Source of the DNA: JBGPEQ01 sp050180895
Lineage (GTDB): Bacteria > Pseudomonadota > Alphaproteobacteria > Dongiales > Dongiaceae
Assembly (NCBI GenBank): GCA_050180895.1
Contig: JBFXDS010000016.1
Coordinates: 1 to 64,000 of the forward strand
DNA length: 64,000 bases
Reading direction: 5' to 3'
Below, piece after piece: positions 52,199 through 60,373 of the stretch (positions within the stretch are counted from its first letter, which is position 1; every line of letters starts with the position of its first letter). The position numbers and the translations under genes are program-made. The notes below the pieces were generated by a model. It was not told the origin of the DNA. It was given only the letters and a program-made list of their open reading frames with translations, and did no database searches.

Positions 52199-52628
52199 GT
52201 GGGCGCGGTACAGGACCGGCAGATCAGGAGCGTCAGTCCCTATTTTCTTCGTGAGCGACCTCGTGCGGGCCGCCGAGTATTACCGCGACAAGCTCGGCTT
52301 CGGTTTCGACCGCTATTGGGGCGGGCCGCCTTGCTTTGTGATGGTCCGCCGCGACGGCGTGCAGTTCATGCTGCGCAGCGGTCTCTACGGCGGGCACCCG
52401 CAGCCCAACCGAGCCCTCGATTACGACACTTGGGATGCCTACGTGTACGTGTGTGCTGCTAACCAGCTCCATGCTGAGTTCGCCGCCAAGGGTGCCGACA
52501 TCGTCCGACCGCCCCAGGACCAAGTCTACCAATGCCGCGACTTCGAGGTCCGCGATCTCGACGGCTACGTTCTCTGTTTCGGGCAGGATATCGGCGCCGC
52601 CCGCGCCGGCAAGCCTCAGGAGGCCTAG
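52199..52628 (+). pseudogene. Glyoxalase/bleomycin-resistance-fold gene with a +1 frameshift
   Basis: From GTG 52199 the frame reads ...IRSVSPYF and then, after one extra C near 52247 (TATTTT-C-TTCGTG), continues as FVSDLVRAAEYYRDKLGFGF in the next frame. Together these make the normal first strand and helix of a VOC-fold protein. The downstream part alone (from GTG 52251) is 125 residues, including GGPPCFVMVRRDGVQFML and FEVRDLDGYVLCF, but would lack the first beta strand. So the gene is broken, or the base is a sequencing error. It lies between amidotransferase and rib genes. Confidence 0.7.
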
Positions 52629-52634
52629 CAGACC

Positions 52635-53771
52635 ATGCGCCCCGTCCCTCTGCGAGATACGCCCGTGTCCCTCGACCGCATCGAAGACGCCATTGCCGCC
52701 ATTGCCGCCGGCGAGCTGATCGTCGTCGTCGACGACGAGGACCGCGAGAACGAGGGCGACCTCATCATGGCCGCCGAGAAGGCGAAGCCGGAGCAGGTCG
52801 CCTTCATGATCCGCCACACCAGCGGCATCCTCTGCACGCCGCTGCCGCCGGACGAGGCCGCCCGCCTCCATCTGGCGCCGATGGTGCAGGTCAACAACGC
52901 GCTGCAGGAGACGGCGTTCACAGTCTCCATCGACTACAGGCACGGCCTCACCACCGGCATCTCGGCCGAGGAACGTACGGCCACCATCCGGGCGCTCGCC
53001 AACAACAACACCGGCGCCGCCGATTTCGTCCGCCCCGGCCATATCTTTCCGCTGATCGGCAAGCCCGGCGGCGTGCTCGTGCGCTCCGGCCACACCGAAG
53101 CCGCCATCGACCTGGCGCGCCTCGCCGGCCTGTCGTCGGTCGGACTCCTGGCCGAGCTGGTCAACGACGACGGGACGGTGAAGCGGCTTCCGGAGCTCCT
53201 CACGTTCGCCAGGCAGCACCACCTGCGCATCGTCTCCATCGCCGACCTCATCCAGTACCGCCAGCGCTTCGAGAAGCTCGTCTCGCGCGTCGATTCCTTC
53301 GCCGTCGATCTCGGCTTCGCCGCCGCCCAGGGCCTCGTCTACGCCACGCCCACCGACGGCATCCGACACTTTGCGCTGTGCATCGGCGACCTCCGGCGCG
53401 AGCCGGTCGCCGTGCGCATCCACCGCGAGAGCGTGTTCGACGACGTGTTCGGCGCCGTGGCGCCCGGCCGCGAGCAGCTGGTCGCCCGCGCGCTGCAGGT
53501 CATCCGCGGCCGCGGCACTGGCGTCGTCGTCTATCTCCGGTCAAGCGAGGGCTACGCCAAGCTTCCGGAATGGGAGGCGCCGGAGAGCCGCGTCGATGCG
53601 CCGGCCCCGGAGTCGCTGCGGCAGCAGCAGTGGCGCGAGGTCGGCATCGGCGCGCAGATCCTGCGCGATCTCGGCATCAGCAGCATCGAGCTGCTCGCCT
53701 CGAAGAACCGCCACTATGTCGGTCTGGACGGCTACGGCATCACCATCGCCAAGACGACGATTCTTGATTGA
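52635..53771 (+). CDS. ribB: 3,4-dihydroxy-2-butanone-4-phosphate synthase with degenerate GTP-cyclohydrolase II domain (RibBX type)
   Basis: A 378-residue fusion. Residues 10-205 are an intact DHBP synthase: VVVDDEDRENEGDLIMAAE, HTSGILCTPL, ISAEERTATI, RPGHIFPL, GHTEAAIDLARLAGL. The C-terminal 170 residues have the fold of GTP cyclohydrolase II, but the zinc and catalytic signature is lost: where RVHSECLTGDVF and LRCDCG are expected, RIHRESVFDDVF and VAPGREQL stand. So it should make the four-carbon unit of riboflavin, not the pyrimidine. Described RibBX proteins have this design. No FMN riboswitch is seen upstream. Confidence 0.9.
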   Translation: MRPVPLRDTPVSLDRIEDAIAAIAAGELIVVVDDEDRENEGDLIMAAEKAKPEQVAFMIRHTSGILCTPLPPDEAARLHLAPMVQVNNALQETAFTVSIDYRHGLTTGISAEERTATIRALANNNTGAADFVRPGHIFPLIGKPGGVLVRSGHTEAAIDLARLAGLSSVGLLAELVNDDGTVKRLPELLTFARQHHLRIVSIADLIQYRQRFEKLVSRVDSFAVDLGFAAAQGLVYATPTDGIRHFALCIGDLRREPVAVRIHRESVFDDVFGAVAPGREQLVARALQVIRGRGTGVVVYLRSSEGYAKLPEWEAPESRVDAPAPESLRQQQWREVGIGAQILRDLGISSIELLASKNRHYVGLDGYGITIAKTTILD

Positions 53772-53793
53772 TGCGTAACTCGATCGATGTGTC

Positions 53794-53852
53794 GTAGGGG
53801 CGAGCGGCGCTCGCCCTCTTCGGCCGCAGGGCGAGCGCCCACTCGCCCCTAC
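53794..53852. terminator. Long inverted repeat between convergent ribB and hisN-like genes
   Basis: The left arm at 53794-53817 (GTAGGGGCGAGCGGCGCTCG...) and right arm at 53828-53852 are inverted with a small bulge around a 10-nt loop. It is the same element as at 20966-21030. The stop codon of the minus-strand gene (TAG, 53849-53851) is inside the right arm. Confidence 0.75.
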
Positions 53853-54628
53853 AGGCGCAACAAGTTCATCGCCGGCTCGAGCAGCCTCGGATCGCCGGCG
53901 GCGATGACCCGGTCGCCCGAATTCATCGTCAGCGTCTTGCCCTCCCAGTCGGTCATGACTCCGCCGGCGCCCTCGATCACCGGCACGGCCGCCAGGTAGT
54001 CGTAGATGTCCATCTTGGCGTCGACATGCAGGTCGGAGTAGCCCGAGGCGATCATGCCGTAGGCGTAGCAGTCGCCGCTGTAGAGCGTCTGGCGGCAGGC
54101 CCGCCGCACACGCTCGAACGCGGGCGCCGCGGCGTCGCCGAAATAGTGCGGCGAACTCGCCGACAGCGCTGCGCGCGCCAGCTCGGCGCAGGCGCGGCTG
54201 CGTACCGGCGTGCCGTTCATGACCGTCGGACGGCCGGCCGCGCCGACCCAGCGCTCGCCGAGCGCCGGATGGTCGATGACGCCGAGCACCGGCCGTCCCT
54301 GCCGCAGCAGCGCGATCAGCGTGCCGAAGGTCGGCCGTCCCGTGATGAAGGATTTCGTCCCGTCGATCGGGTCGAGGATCCAGACGAACTCCGCGTCGGG
54401 CCGGTCGCGGCCATGCTCCTCGCCGACGACGCCGTGGGCGGGATCGTGCGCGGCGATCAGCTTGCGGATCTCCGCCTCGGCCTCGCGGTCCGCACGGGTC
54501 ACCGGGCTCCCGTCGGCCTTGAACTCGATGCCGAGGCCGCTGCGGAAGTAGCGCCGGGCGATCGCCCCGCTGGCATCGGCCAGCCGGCCGGCGAAGGCGA
54601 TGAGGTCGTCGGACAGCGGTGCGGTCAT
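53849..54628 (-). CDS. hisN: Inositol-monophosphatase-family phosphatase, histidinol-phosphatase type
   Basis: A 259-residue phosphatase of the IMPase fold. Metal-binding motifs: GEEHG (Glu), WILDPIDGTKSFITG and, near the C-terminus, WEGKTLTMNSG after VDAKMDIYDYLAAVPVIEGA. The alphaproteobacterial HisN group converts histidinol phosphate to histidinol; myo-inositol phosphate is an alternative. Its stop codon is supplied by a repeat element. Confidence 0.85.
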   Translation of the reverse strand: MTAPLSDDLIAFAGRLADASGAIARRYFRSGLGIEFKADGSPVTRADREAEAEIRKLIAAHDPAHGVVGEEHGRDRPDAEFVWILDPIDGTKSFITGRPTFGTLIALLRQGRPVLGVIDHPALGERWVGAAGRPTVMNGTPVRSRACAELARAALSASSPHYFGDAAAPAFERVRRACRQTLYSGDCYAYGMIASGYSDLHVDAKMDIYDYLAAVPVIEGAGGVMTDWEGKTLTMNSGDRVIAAGDPRLLEPAMNLLRL

Positions 54629-54658
54629 GAGGATTCGACGGTCCGTCGTGAAATTGCA

Positions 54659-54717
54659 GGGCAGGCTTCAGCCTGCCCGCGTCCGTGCCGCGGCGCAACG
54701 GGCGGATTGAACCGCCC
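54659..54717. repeat. Two small palindromes downstream of the cytochrome gene
   Basis: GGGCAGGC-TTCA-GCCTGCCC (54659-54678) and GGGCGG-ATTGAA-CCGCCC (54700-54717) form hairpins. The second ends at the cytochrome stop codon, so it can terminate that transcript. Both are of the dispersed intergenic type. Confidence 0.55.
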
Positions 54718-55787
54718 TACGGCAGCGGTTTCGGCGAATCGCTGAGCGTGCGCAGATAGGCGAGCAGCGCCGCCCGATCCTCCGGCTTCTTGAGGCCCGG
54801 GAAGATCATCTTGTTGCCCGGCGCATAGTCGCGCGGCGCGGTCAGGTACTTGTCGAGCTCCTCGTAGGTCCACGCCTTGCCCAGGCCCTTGATCGCGTCG
54901 GAGTAGTTGAAACTGTCGAGATGCGCCTGCTTCGCGCCGACGATGTCCCACAGGTTGGGCCCCACCTTGTTCGGGCCGCCCTTGTCGAAGCTGTGGCAGG
55001 CCTTGCACCGGGCGGCGATCTTCTCGCCGGCAGCCGGATCGGCTGCCTTCAGAAGATCGGAGAGCCCGCCGCCGGCGGCCGCGGTCTGCTCGCCGGCCGC
55101 CGCCGCCGGCGGCTGCTCGGCGGCTGGGGCCGCGCCCGTCGTCGTTTCGGTGGTCGTTCCAGTTTCCGCCGGAGTCGTCGCCTCGATGTCGGCCGCGCCG
55201 GTCGGGACGTCGGTCGTCGCCGGCGCCTCTGCCGCCGTCGTCGCCGCCTCGACGGCGGCGGCGTCGGGAAGCGGCAACGGCGAATCCGATTGCGTGCGCA
55301 GCCAGGCGATCAGGTCGGCCCGCTCCTGCACCTTCTTGATGCCGGCGAACGCCATCTTGGTGCCCGGTGCATAGGTCCGCGGCGCGTGCAGCCAGGCGTT
55401 GAGCGATTCGTAGTCCCAGTTGCCGGGCTTGCTCTTGAGCGCGTCGGAATAGGCAAAGCCCTCGATATGGCCGTGCGGCGCGCCGACGACTCCCCACAGG
55501 TTCGGCCCGACCTTGTTGGCGCCGCCCTTTTCGGCGGTGTGACACGAGGTGCACTTCTTGAACGCGGCCTCGCCCGCGGCGAGGTCGGCGGCCGCCAGCA
55601 GCGGGATCACCGGCTCGAGCGTGTCGGCCGGCGCCGGTCCCGGCGCCTCGCCCTGCGGCACCGCCACGGCGACCGTCCCGCCATGCTGCGGCTGGACCAG
55701 GGACTTGGCGAGAATGCTCGAGACCAGCAGCACGAAGCCCCCGAGCAGGATGGCGCCGACGATCTTGTTGAGCTCGAACGAATTCAT
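54717..55787 (-). CDS. Membrane-anchored diheme cytochrome c
   Basis: A 356-residue protein with N-terminal anchor (MNSFELNKIVGAILLGGFVL) and two class I cytochrome c domains: CTSCH at about residue 78 and CKACH at about 255, with matching MAFAG and MIFPG (Met ligands). An Ala/Thr/Pro-rich linker of about 75 residues joins them. The two halves are duplicates (ANKVGPNLWGVVG, PNKVGPNLWDIVG; LIAWLRTQSDSPLPLP, LLAYLRTLSDSPKPLP). It resembles CycM-type electron carriers to terminal oxidase, here doubled. Divergent from kdsB. Confidence 0.9.
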   Translation of the reverse strand: MNSFELNKIVGAILLGGFVLLVSSILAKSLVQPQHGGTVAVAVPQGEAPGPAPADTLEPVIPLLAAADLAAGEAAFKKCTSCHTAEKGGANKVGPNLWGVVGAPHGHIEGFAYSDALKSKPGNWDYESLNAWLHAPRTYAPGTKMAFAGIKKVQERADLIAWLRTQSDSPLPLPDAAAVEAATTAAEAPATTDVPTGAADIEATTPAETGTTTETTTGAAPAAEQPPAAAAGEQTAAAGGGLSDLLKAADPAAGEKIAARCKACHSFDKGGPNKVGPNLWDIVGAKQAHLDSFNYSDAIKGLGKAWTYEELDKYLTAPRDYAPGNKMIFPGLKKPEDRAALLAYLRTLSDSPKPLP

Positions 55788-55972
55788 CCCCAGGACCCCG
55801 TGGATTGGCCGGGCCGACTCCGGCGGCAACGGGCGCGGAATTTACCGGCTGACGCGCCCGCTGTCCAATCGCGCTGCCGCGCCGGCGGATGCAAAGTTGC
55901 GTCCTCTGCGCCCTCTGTGGTGTATCTGCCCGCGTCGCGGCAATATGCCGCAAGCCCTGGGGAGAACCCGCC

Positions 55973-56755
55973 TTGCCCGCCGGAACGCCGCGCCAGCCGA
56001 TCGTCGTCATTCCCGCCCGCATGGCCTCGTCCCGCCTGCCCGGCAAGCCGCTGGCCGATATCGGCGGCTTGCCGATGATCGTCCATGTCTACCGGCGCGC
56101 GGTGGAGGCGGCGGTCGGGCCGGTCCTGGTGGCCTGTGCCGAGGCCGCCATCGCCGACGCCGTCAGGAAGGCCGGCGGCGAGGCCGTGCTGACGCGCCCG
56201 GATCACCCGTCCGGATCGGACCGCATCTTCGAGGCCGTGCAGCGGGCCGATCCGGCCGGCCGCCACGACGCGGTCGTCAATCTGCAGGGCGACCTGCCGA
56301 CCGTGGAGCCGCAGGCGATCCGCGCCGTGCTGGCGCCGCTCGCCGATCCTGCGGTCGATATCGGCACCATCGTCACCCTGATCAATTCGGCGGAGGAGCA
56401 CGACAACCCCAACATGGTCAAGGCGGCCGTCGCCTTCGTCGAGCCGCAACCGGGCGCGCCCGCCGTGGGACGCGCCCTCTATTTCAGCCGCCTGCCGGTG
56501 CCGGCGGGCGAGGGGCCGCGCTACCACCATATCGGCATCTATGCCTTTCGCCGCGCCGCGCTGGCGCGCTTCGTCACGTTGCCGCCCGGCGGCCTCGAGC
56601 GGCGCGAGCGGCTGGAGCAGCTGCGCGCGCTCGAAGCCGGCATGCGCATCGACGCCGCGCTCGTTGACTCGGCTCCGTTCGGCGTCGATACTCCGGCCGA
56701 CCTCGCGCGCGCCCGAGCGATACTGTCCCCCGGCATGACTTTGACCCCGAAATGA
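55973..56755 (+). CDS. kdsB: 3-deoxy-manno-octulosonate cytidylyltransferase
   Basis: A 260-residue KdsB. It begins with the nucleotide-binding IVVIPARMASSRLPGKPL and shows HPSGSDRIFEAV, VNLQGDLPTVEPQ, YFSRLPVP, HHIGIYAFRRAAL and the end FGVDTPADLARARAIL. It activates Kdo as CMP-Kdo for lipopolysaccharide. Start is TTG 55973, with GGGGAGA at 55959-55965; no ATG fits. It overlaps pheA by ATGA. Confidence 0.93.
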   Translation: MPAGTPRQPIVVIPARMASSRLPGKPLADIGGLPMIVHVYRRAVEAAVGPVLVACAEAAIADAVRKAGGEAVLTRPDHPSGSDRIFEAVQRADPAGRHDAVVNLQGDLPTVEPQAIRAVLAPLADPAVDIGTIVTLINSAEEHDNPNMVKAAVAFVEPQPGAPAVGRALYFSRLPVPAGEGPRYHHIGIYAFRRAALARFVTLPPGGLERRERLEQLRALEAGMRIDAALVDSAPFGVDTPADLARARAILSPGMTLTPK

Positions 56756-57600
56756 GCGGCCCCACCAACGCCATCGCCTTCCAGGGCGAGCCCGGCGCCT
56801 ACGGCGACCTCGCCTGCCGCACCGTGCATCCGCAGTTGGCGACCTTGCCCTGCGCCACCTTCGAGGACACCTTCGCGGCGGTGCGCGAGGGCCGCGCCGA
56901 CATGGCGATGATCCCCATCGACAACTCGGTCGCCGGCCGCGTCGCCGACATCCACCACCTGCTGCCGGATTCCGGTCTGCATATCGTCGGCGAGCATTTT
57001 CAGCGCGTCGTCCATCACCTGCTGGCGCCCAAGGGCGCCACCATCGAGGGCCTGAAGGTGGTGCACAGCCATGTGCATGCGCTGCCGCAATGCCGCAAGC
57101 TGATCCGCGAGCTCGGCCTGAAGGCCGTCGTCCATGCCGACACCGCCGGCGCCGCTGCCGATGTCGCCGCCCGCAACGACCCGACGCAGGGCGCCATCGC
57201 CTCGGCGCTCGCCGGCGAGATCTACGGCCTCGTCTCCCTGCGCGCCGACGTCGCCGACCAGCAGCAGAACACGACGCGCTTCGTCGTCATGCAGCGCGAG
57301 CCCTTCGACCCCGATCCGAAGGCCGGTCCGGTGCTCACCAGCTTCGTCTTCCGCGTGCGCAGCGTGCCGGCCGCGCTCTACAAGGCGCTCGGCGGCTTCG
57401 CCACCAACGGCGTCAACATCGTCAAGCTCGAGAGCTACATGATCGACGCCTGGTTCACCGTCGCCCAGTTCTACGCCGAGATCGAGGGCCACCCGGATAA
57501 CCGCTCCGTCCGCTTGGCCATGGAGGAGCTGGGATTCTTTTCCCGCGAGGTGAAGATCCTCGGCGTCTACCCCGCGCATCCGTTCCGCCGGGGCGGATAG
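56752..57600 (+). CDS. pheA: Prephenate dehydratase
   Basis: A 282-residue stand-alone dehydratase with C-terminal ACT domain. FQGEPGAYGDLACR opens the catalytic region, PIDNSVAGRV follows, and NTTRFVVM carries the catalytic Thr. The ACT domain shows KLESYMIDAW where ESRP is usual; the Phe-binding loop thus looks altered. It makes phenylpyruvate in phenylalanine synthesis. It is co-transcribed with kdsB, a common alphaproteobacterial arrangement. Confidence 0.95.
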   Translation: MSGPTNAIAFQGEPGAYGDLACRTVHPQLATLPCATFEDTFAAVREGRADMAMIPIDNSVAGRVADIHHLLPDSGLHIVGEHFQRVVHHLLAPKGATIEGLKVVHSHVHALPQCRKLIRELGLKAVVHADTAGAAADVAARNDPTQGAIASALAGEIYGLVSLRADVADQQQNTTRFVVMQREPFDPDPKAGPVLTSFVFRVRSVPAALYKALGGFATNGVNIVKLESYMIDAWFTVAQFYAEIEGHPDNRSVRLAMEELGFFSREVKILGVYPAHPFRRGG

Positions 57601-57620
57601 GGGCGCGCTGCTCGGGCGGA

Positions 57621-58568
57621 CTACCCCTCCGCCAGCCAGTCCTCCAGGAGCCGCCGCGCGATCGAATCGCGGCGCGGCAGGCGGAATGCCTCGGTCTCCG
57701 GCGAGGCCAGCAGCTCCGCCCGTGTGTACCAGCGCGCCGTCTCCAGCTCGTCCATCGCCAAAGCCAGATCGGTCGCCTCGGCGCGCGCGGTGAACCCCAG
57801 CATGATCGAGGCGGGGAAGGGCCAGGGCTGCGAGGAGTGATAGCGCACGTCGGTGACGGCGATGCCGACTTCCTCGGCCACCTCGCGCCGCACCGCGTCC
57901 TCCAGGCTCTCCCCCGGCTCGACGAATCCGGCCAGCACCGAATGCATGCCCGCGGGCCAGACCTTCTGACGGCCGAGCACCACACGGTCACCGCCGTCAT
58001 GCACCAGCATGATCACCGCCGGGTCTGTGCGCGGGAAATGCGAGGCGCCGCAGGCCGCGCTGGTGCAGCGGCGCACATGGCCGGCCTCGGCGCTTTCGGT
58101 CGGATGGCCGCAGACGCCGCAGAAGCGGTGCCGTGCGTGCCAGTGCATCATGCCGCGGGCATAAGCGAGGAGGGCGCCCTGGTCGCGGTCCATGAGCGGC
58201 CCGACCGCGCGCAGGTCGGCGAACGTCGCCGCCTCGGCCAGGCCGGCCACCGGCGCCGGGTCGTCGAGATCCGAGATCTCGATGGCGAAGTGGGCGACGC
58301 GCTCGTAGAAGCCGAGGAAGGCAATCTCCCGCACCTCGCGCAGCAGGTGCTGGGCTCGCACGACCGACAGCCAGGCCGCGCCCGGCGCGCTGCCGGTCCC
58401 CGGGCTTGACCCGGGGATCACCAGGTTGTGCGCCCGCCACACCGGCAGGATGCGTGTCGTCGGGTCGGCCAGGCGCTCGGCGATCCAGGCGGCGTCGCGC
58501 CGCAGCTGCGCCAGCCGGTCGAGGGCGGCGCCGGCATAGAAGTTTGGCCGCAACGGATCAGCCGGCAT
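57621..58568 (-). CDS. nudC: NAD+ diphosphatase / RNA deNADding Nudix hydrolase
   Basis: A 315-residue NudC-family protein. The zinc ribbon has CGVCGHPT and CTSAACGASH; the Nudix box is GFVEPGESLEDAVRREVAEEVG. SQPWPFPASIMLGF is the NudC-specific motif. N-terminal residues about 45-60 (VIPGSSPGTGSAPGA) are encoded by a palindromic element (58397-58417), an insertion in a variable loop. Start at 58568 overlaps the terC end by 11 bp. Confidence 0.93.
   Translation of the reverse strand: MPADPLRPNFYAGAALDRLAQLRRDAAWIAERLADPTTRILPVWRAHNLVIPGSSPGTGSAPGAAWLSVVRAQHLLREVREIAFLGFYERVAHFAIEISDLDDPAPVAGLAEAATFADLRAVGPLMDRDQGALLAYARGMMHWHARHRFCGVCGHPTESAEAGHVRRCTSAACGASHFPRTDPAVIMLVHDGGDRVVLGRQKVWPAGMHSVLAGFVEPGESLEDAVRREVAEEVGIAVTDVRYHSSQPWPFPASIMLGFTARAEATDLALAMDELETARWYTRAELLASPETEAFRLPRRDSIARRLLEDWLAEG
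58397..58417. repeat. 21-nt palindromic element inside nudC
   Basis: TCCCCGGG-CTTGA-CCCGGGGA lies in frame within nudC. The same design, TCCCCGGG-TTAAA-CCCGGGGA, is at 12725-12745 in an intergenic repeat. It follows GGTCCCCGGGCTTGACCCGG, a palindrome type common in alphaproteobacterial spacers. Confidence 0.7.
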
Positions 58569-59337
58569 CGCCGTTGCCGCCGTCGGCGCCCGCCGCCGGC
58601 GCTTCGGCATAGCGCTGGCGCAGATGCACCGGCTTGCGGCGCCGGCGCGCCAACAGGTTGAGCGCCTCGACGAAGACCGAGAATCCCATCGCGGCGTAGA
58701 TGTAGCCCTTCGGCACATGCACGCCGAAGCCGTCGGCGATCAGCGTCGTGCCGATCAGCACCAGGAAGGCGAGGGCCAGCATCTTCACCGTCGGATGGCG
58801 CTGCACGAAGCTGCTGACCGGTCCCGATGCCGCCAGCATGATGATCACGGCGATGATGACGGCGGTCACCATGACCCAGATATGGTTGGCCATGCCGACC
58901 GCGGTGATGACCGAATCGAGCGAGAAGATGATGTCAAGCACGGCGATCTGCGTGACGACGGCGGCGAACGCGGCATGGACGCGCGCCGACGTCTCGCCCT
59001 CCTCGCCCTCCAGGCTGTCGTGGATCTCGTGCGTCGCCTTGTACAGGAGGAACAGGCCGCCGCCGATCAGGATCAGGTCGCGCCACGACAGCGGATGCCC
59101 GAACAGCTCGAACAGCGGCGCCGTCAGACCGATCACCCAGGCGATCGCGCCCAACAGCATGAGCCGCGTGATCAGCGCCAGGGCGATGCCGATGCGCCGT
59201 GCCGACGCGCGCTGTTCCGGCGGCAGCTTCTCGACGAGAACGGCGATGAACACCAGATTGTCGATGCCGAGGACGATCTCGAGGGTGGTCAGCGTCAGCA
59301 GGCTGAGCCAGATCTCCGGGTTCGCCAGCCACTCCAT
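58558..59337 (-). CDS. TerC-family integral membrane protein
   Basis: A 259-residue membrane protein with about seven helices. Signature: LEIVLGIDNLVFIAVLVEKL, later VLDIIFSLDSVITAVGMANH, each with the conserved Asp. It ends in a basic and Ala/Gly-rich tail. TerC proteins are linked to manganese or metal handling of exported enzymes. ATG 59337 is preferred to 59436. It precedes nudC with an 11-bp overlap. Confidence 0.92.
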   Translation of the reverse strand: MEWLANPEIWLSLLTLTTLEIVLGIDNLVFIAVLVEKLPPEQRASARRIGIALALITRLMLLGAIAWVIGLTAPLFELFGHPLSWRDLILIGGGLFLLYKATHEIHDSLEGEEGETSARVHAAFAAVVTQIAVLDIIFSLDSVITAVGMANHIWVMVTAVIIAVIIMLAASGPVSSFVQRHPTVKMLALAFLVLIGTTLIADGFGVHVPKGYIYAAMGFSVFVEALNLLARRRRKPVHLRQRYAEAPAAGADGGNGDAG

Positions 59338-59504
59338 CGTCGATTGCCTTCCCTGCGGTTCCGCGGCGGACCCTGCCCGATTTGACCTGATCGGGCAACA
59401 GCGCCAATGTCTTGCATGGGCGTATTGCAATCCCATGTCTGAGCGGGTATGGCGCGGCGGCGCCGTTCATGTAGGGTTCAGCCGGAATCGGAGATACTCG
59501 GGTC

Positions 59505-60170
59505 ATGCGCTACATCGGACTGCTCGTGGGATTGATGATGGCCGTGCCGGCGCCGTGGCCGACGGCCGCCGGCAGCAACGAGTTGGCGTTCGCCAGCTTT
59601 CCGCCGGCCGGACGGCTCGACTACCGCGTGATCCGCGACGGCGACGATATCGGCACCCAGTCGGTCGAGTTCATCCGCAAGGACGATCGGCTCACCGTCC
59701 GCACGCATGTGAGCATCCTCGTCACCCTGCTCGGGATTCCCGTCTACCGCTTCACCCATCAGGCCGAGGAGCAGTGGCAGGACGGCGAACTCGCCAGCCT
59801 CACCTCGCGCAGCAACGATGACGGCGAGCCGCGCCAGGTCGCGATCAAGCGCGAGGGCGACCGCCTGCGCGGCACCTACAACGGCCACCCCGTCGACCTT
59901 CCGGGGACGATGATTCCGGCGAGCCTGTGGCACCCCGAGACGGTCAGCCAGACCGTGCTGCTCGATCCGATCAAGGGACGCGAGCGCCAGGTCGCCGTGG
60001 CGGATAAGGGCGAGGAGACCATCAAGATCCGCGGCCAGGCGGTTGCGGCGCACCGCTACGCGATGACCGGCCAGATCGTCCGCGACATCTGGTACGGCCC
60101 CGACGGTCAGGTCGTCGAGGTGCGGTTTCCCGGCAAGGACGGATCGCAGATCGCCCTGATCCTGCGCTGA
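59505..60170 (+). CDS. Exported DUF6134-type protein
   Basis: A 221-residue protein with signal MRYIGLLVGLMMAVPAPWPT. The mature domain is beta-rich: LDYRVIRDGDDIGTQSVEF, YRFTHQAEEQWQDGELASL, HPETVSQTVLLDPIKGRE and YAMTGQIVRDIWYGPDGQVV. Such proteins occur in the periplasm of alphaproteobacteria with unknown function. It diverges from terC and is followed by a hairpin then ffs. Confidence 0.8.
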   Translation: MRYIGLLVGLMMAVPAPWPTAAGSNELAFASFPPAGRLDYRVIRDGDDIGTQSVEFIRKDDRLTVRTHVSILVTLLGIPVYRFTHQAEEQWQDGELASLTSRSNDDGEPRQVAIKREGDRLRGTYNGHPVDLPGTMIPASLWHPETVSQTVLLDPIKGRERQVAVADKGEETIKIRGQAVAAHRYAMTGQIVRDIWYGPDGQVVEVRFPGKDGSQIALILR

Positions 60171-60174
60171 GCCC

Positions 60175-60193
60175 TTGCCCCGGCGCGGGGCAA
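60175..60193 (+). terminator. Short hairpin between DUF6134 gene and ffs
   Basis: TTGCCCC-GGCGC-GGGGCAA, five nt past the stop codon. The same stretch holds TTGCCC, 19 nt before the TATAGT at 60200-60205, a possible -35 and -10 for the SRP RNA. Confidence 0.5.
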
Positions 60194-60211
60194 AGCTGAT
60201 ATAGTGTCGTC

Positions 60212-60308
60212 GGGAGGTTGGCGGCGGACGGGCGTCTCGCCAACCCGGCCAGGTCCGGAAGGAAGCAGCCGTAACGAGTTTCCGCCCGGGTCGCTAGTCC
60301 AGCCTCCC
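60212..60308 (+). ncRNA. ffs: 4.5S signal recognition particle RNA
   Basis: A 97-nt bacterial small SRP RNA. Terminal GGGAGG and CCTCCC pair, and the apex holds the universally conserved CAGGTCCGGAAGGAAGCAGC with the GGAA tetraloop. It binds Ffh to target membrane proteins. The ffs-dnaX-ybaB-recR order is conserved. Promoter-like TATAGT at 60200-60205. Confidence 0.95.
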
Positions 60309-60373
60309 ACCGTCCCGATCGGCTGCGGCCGTTCGCCCCCGACCTCGATGGTGCAGGAGTCGCCTCGTCCGCC

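Noticed and set aside
52629..52634. FMN riboswitch for ribB
   Set aside because: Only six bases separate ribB from the upstream gene, and no RFN-like conserved blocks were seen in the preceding region.
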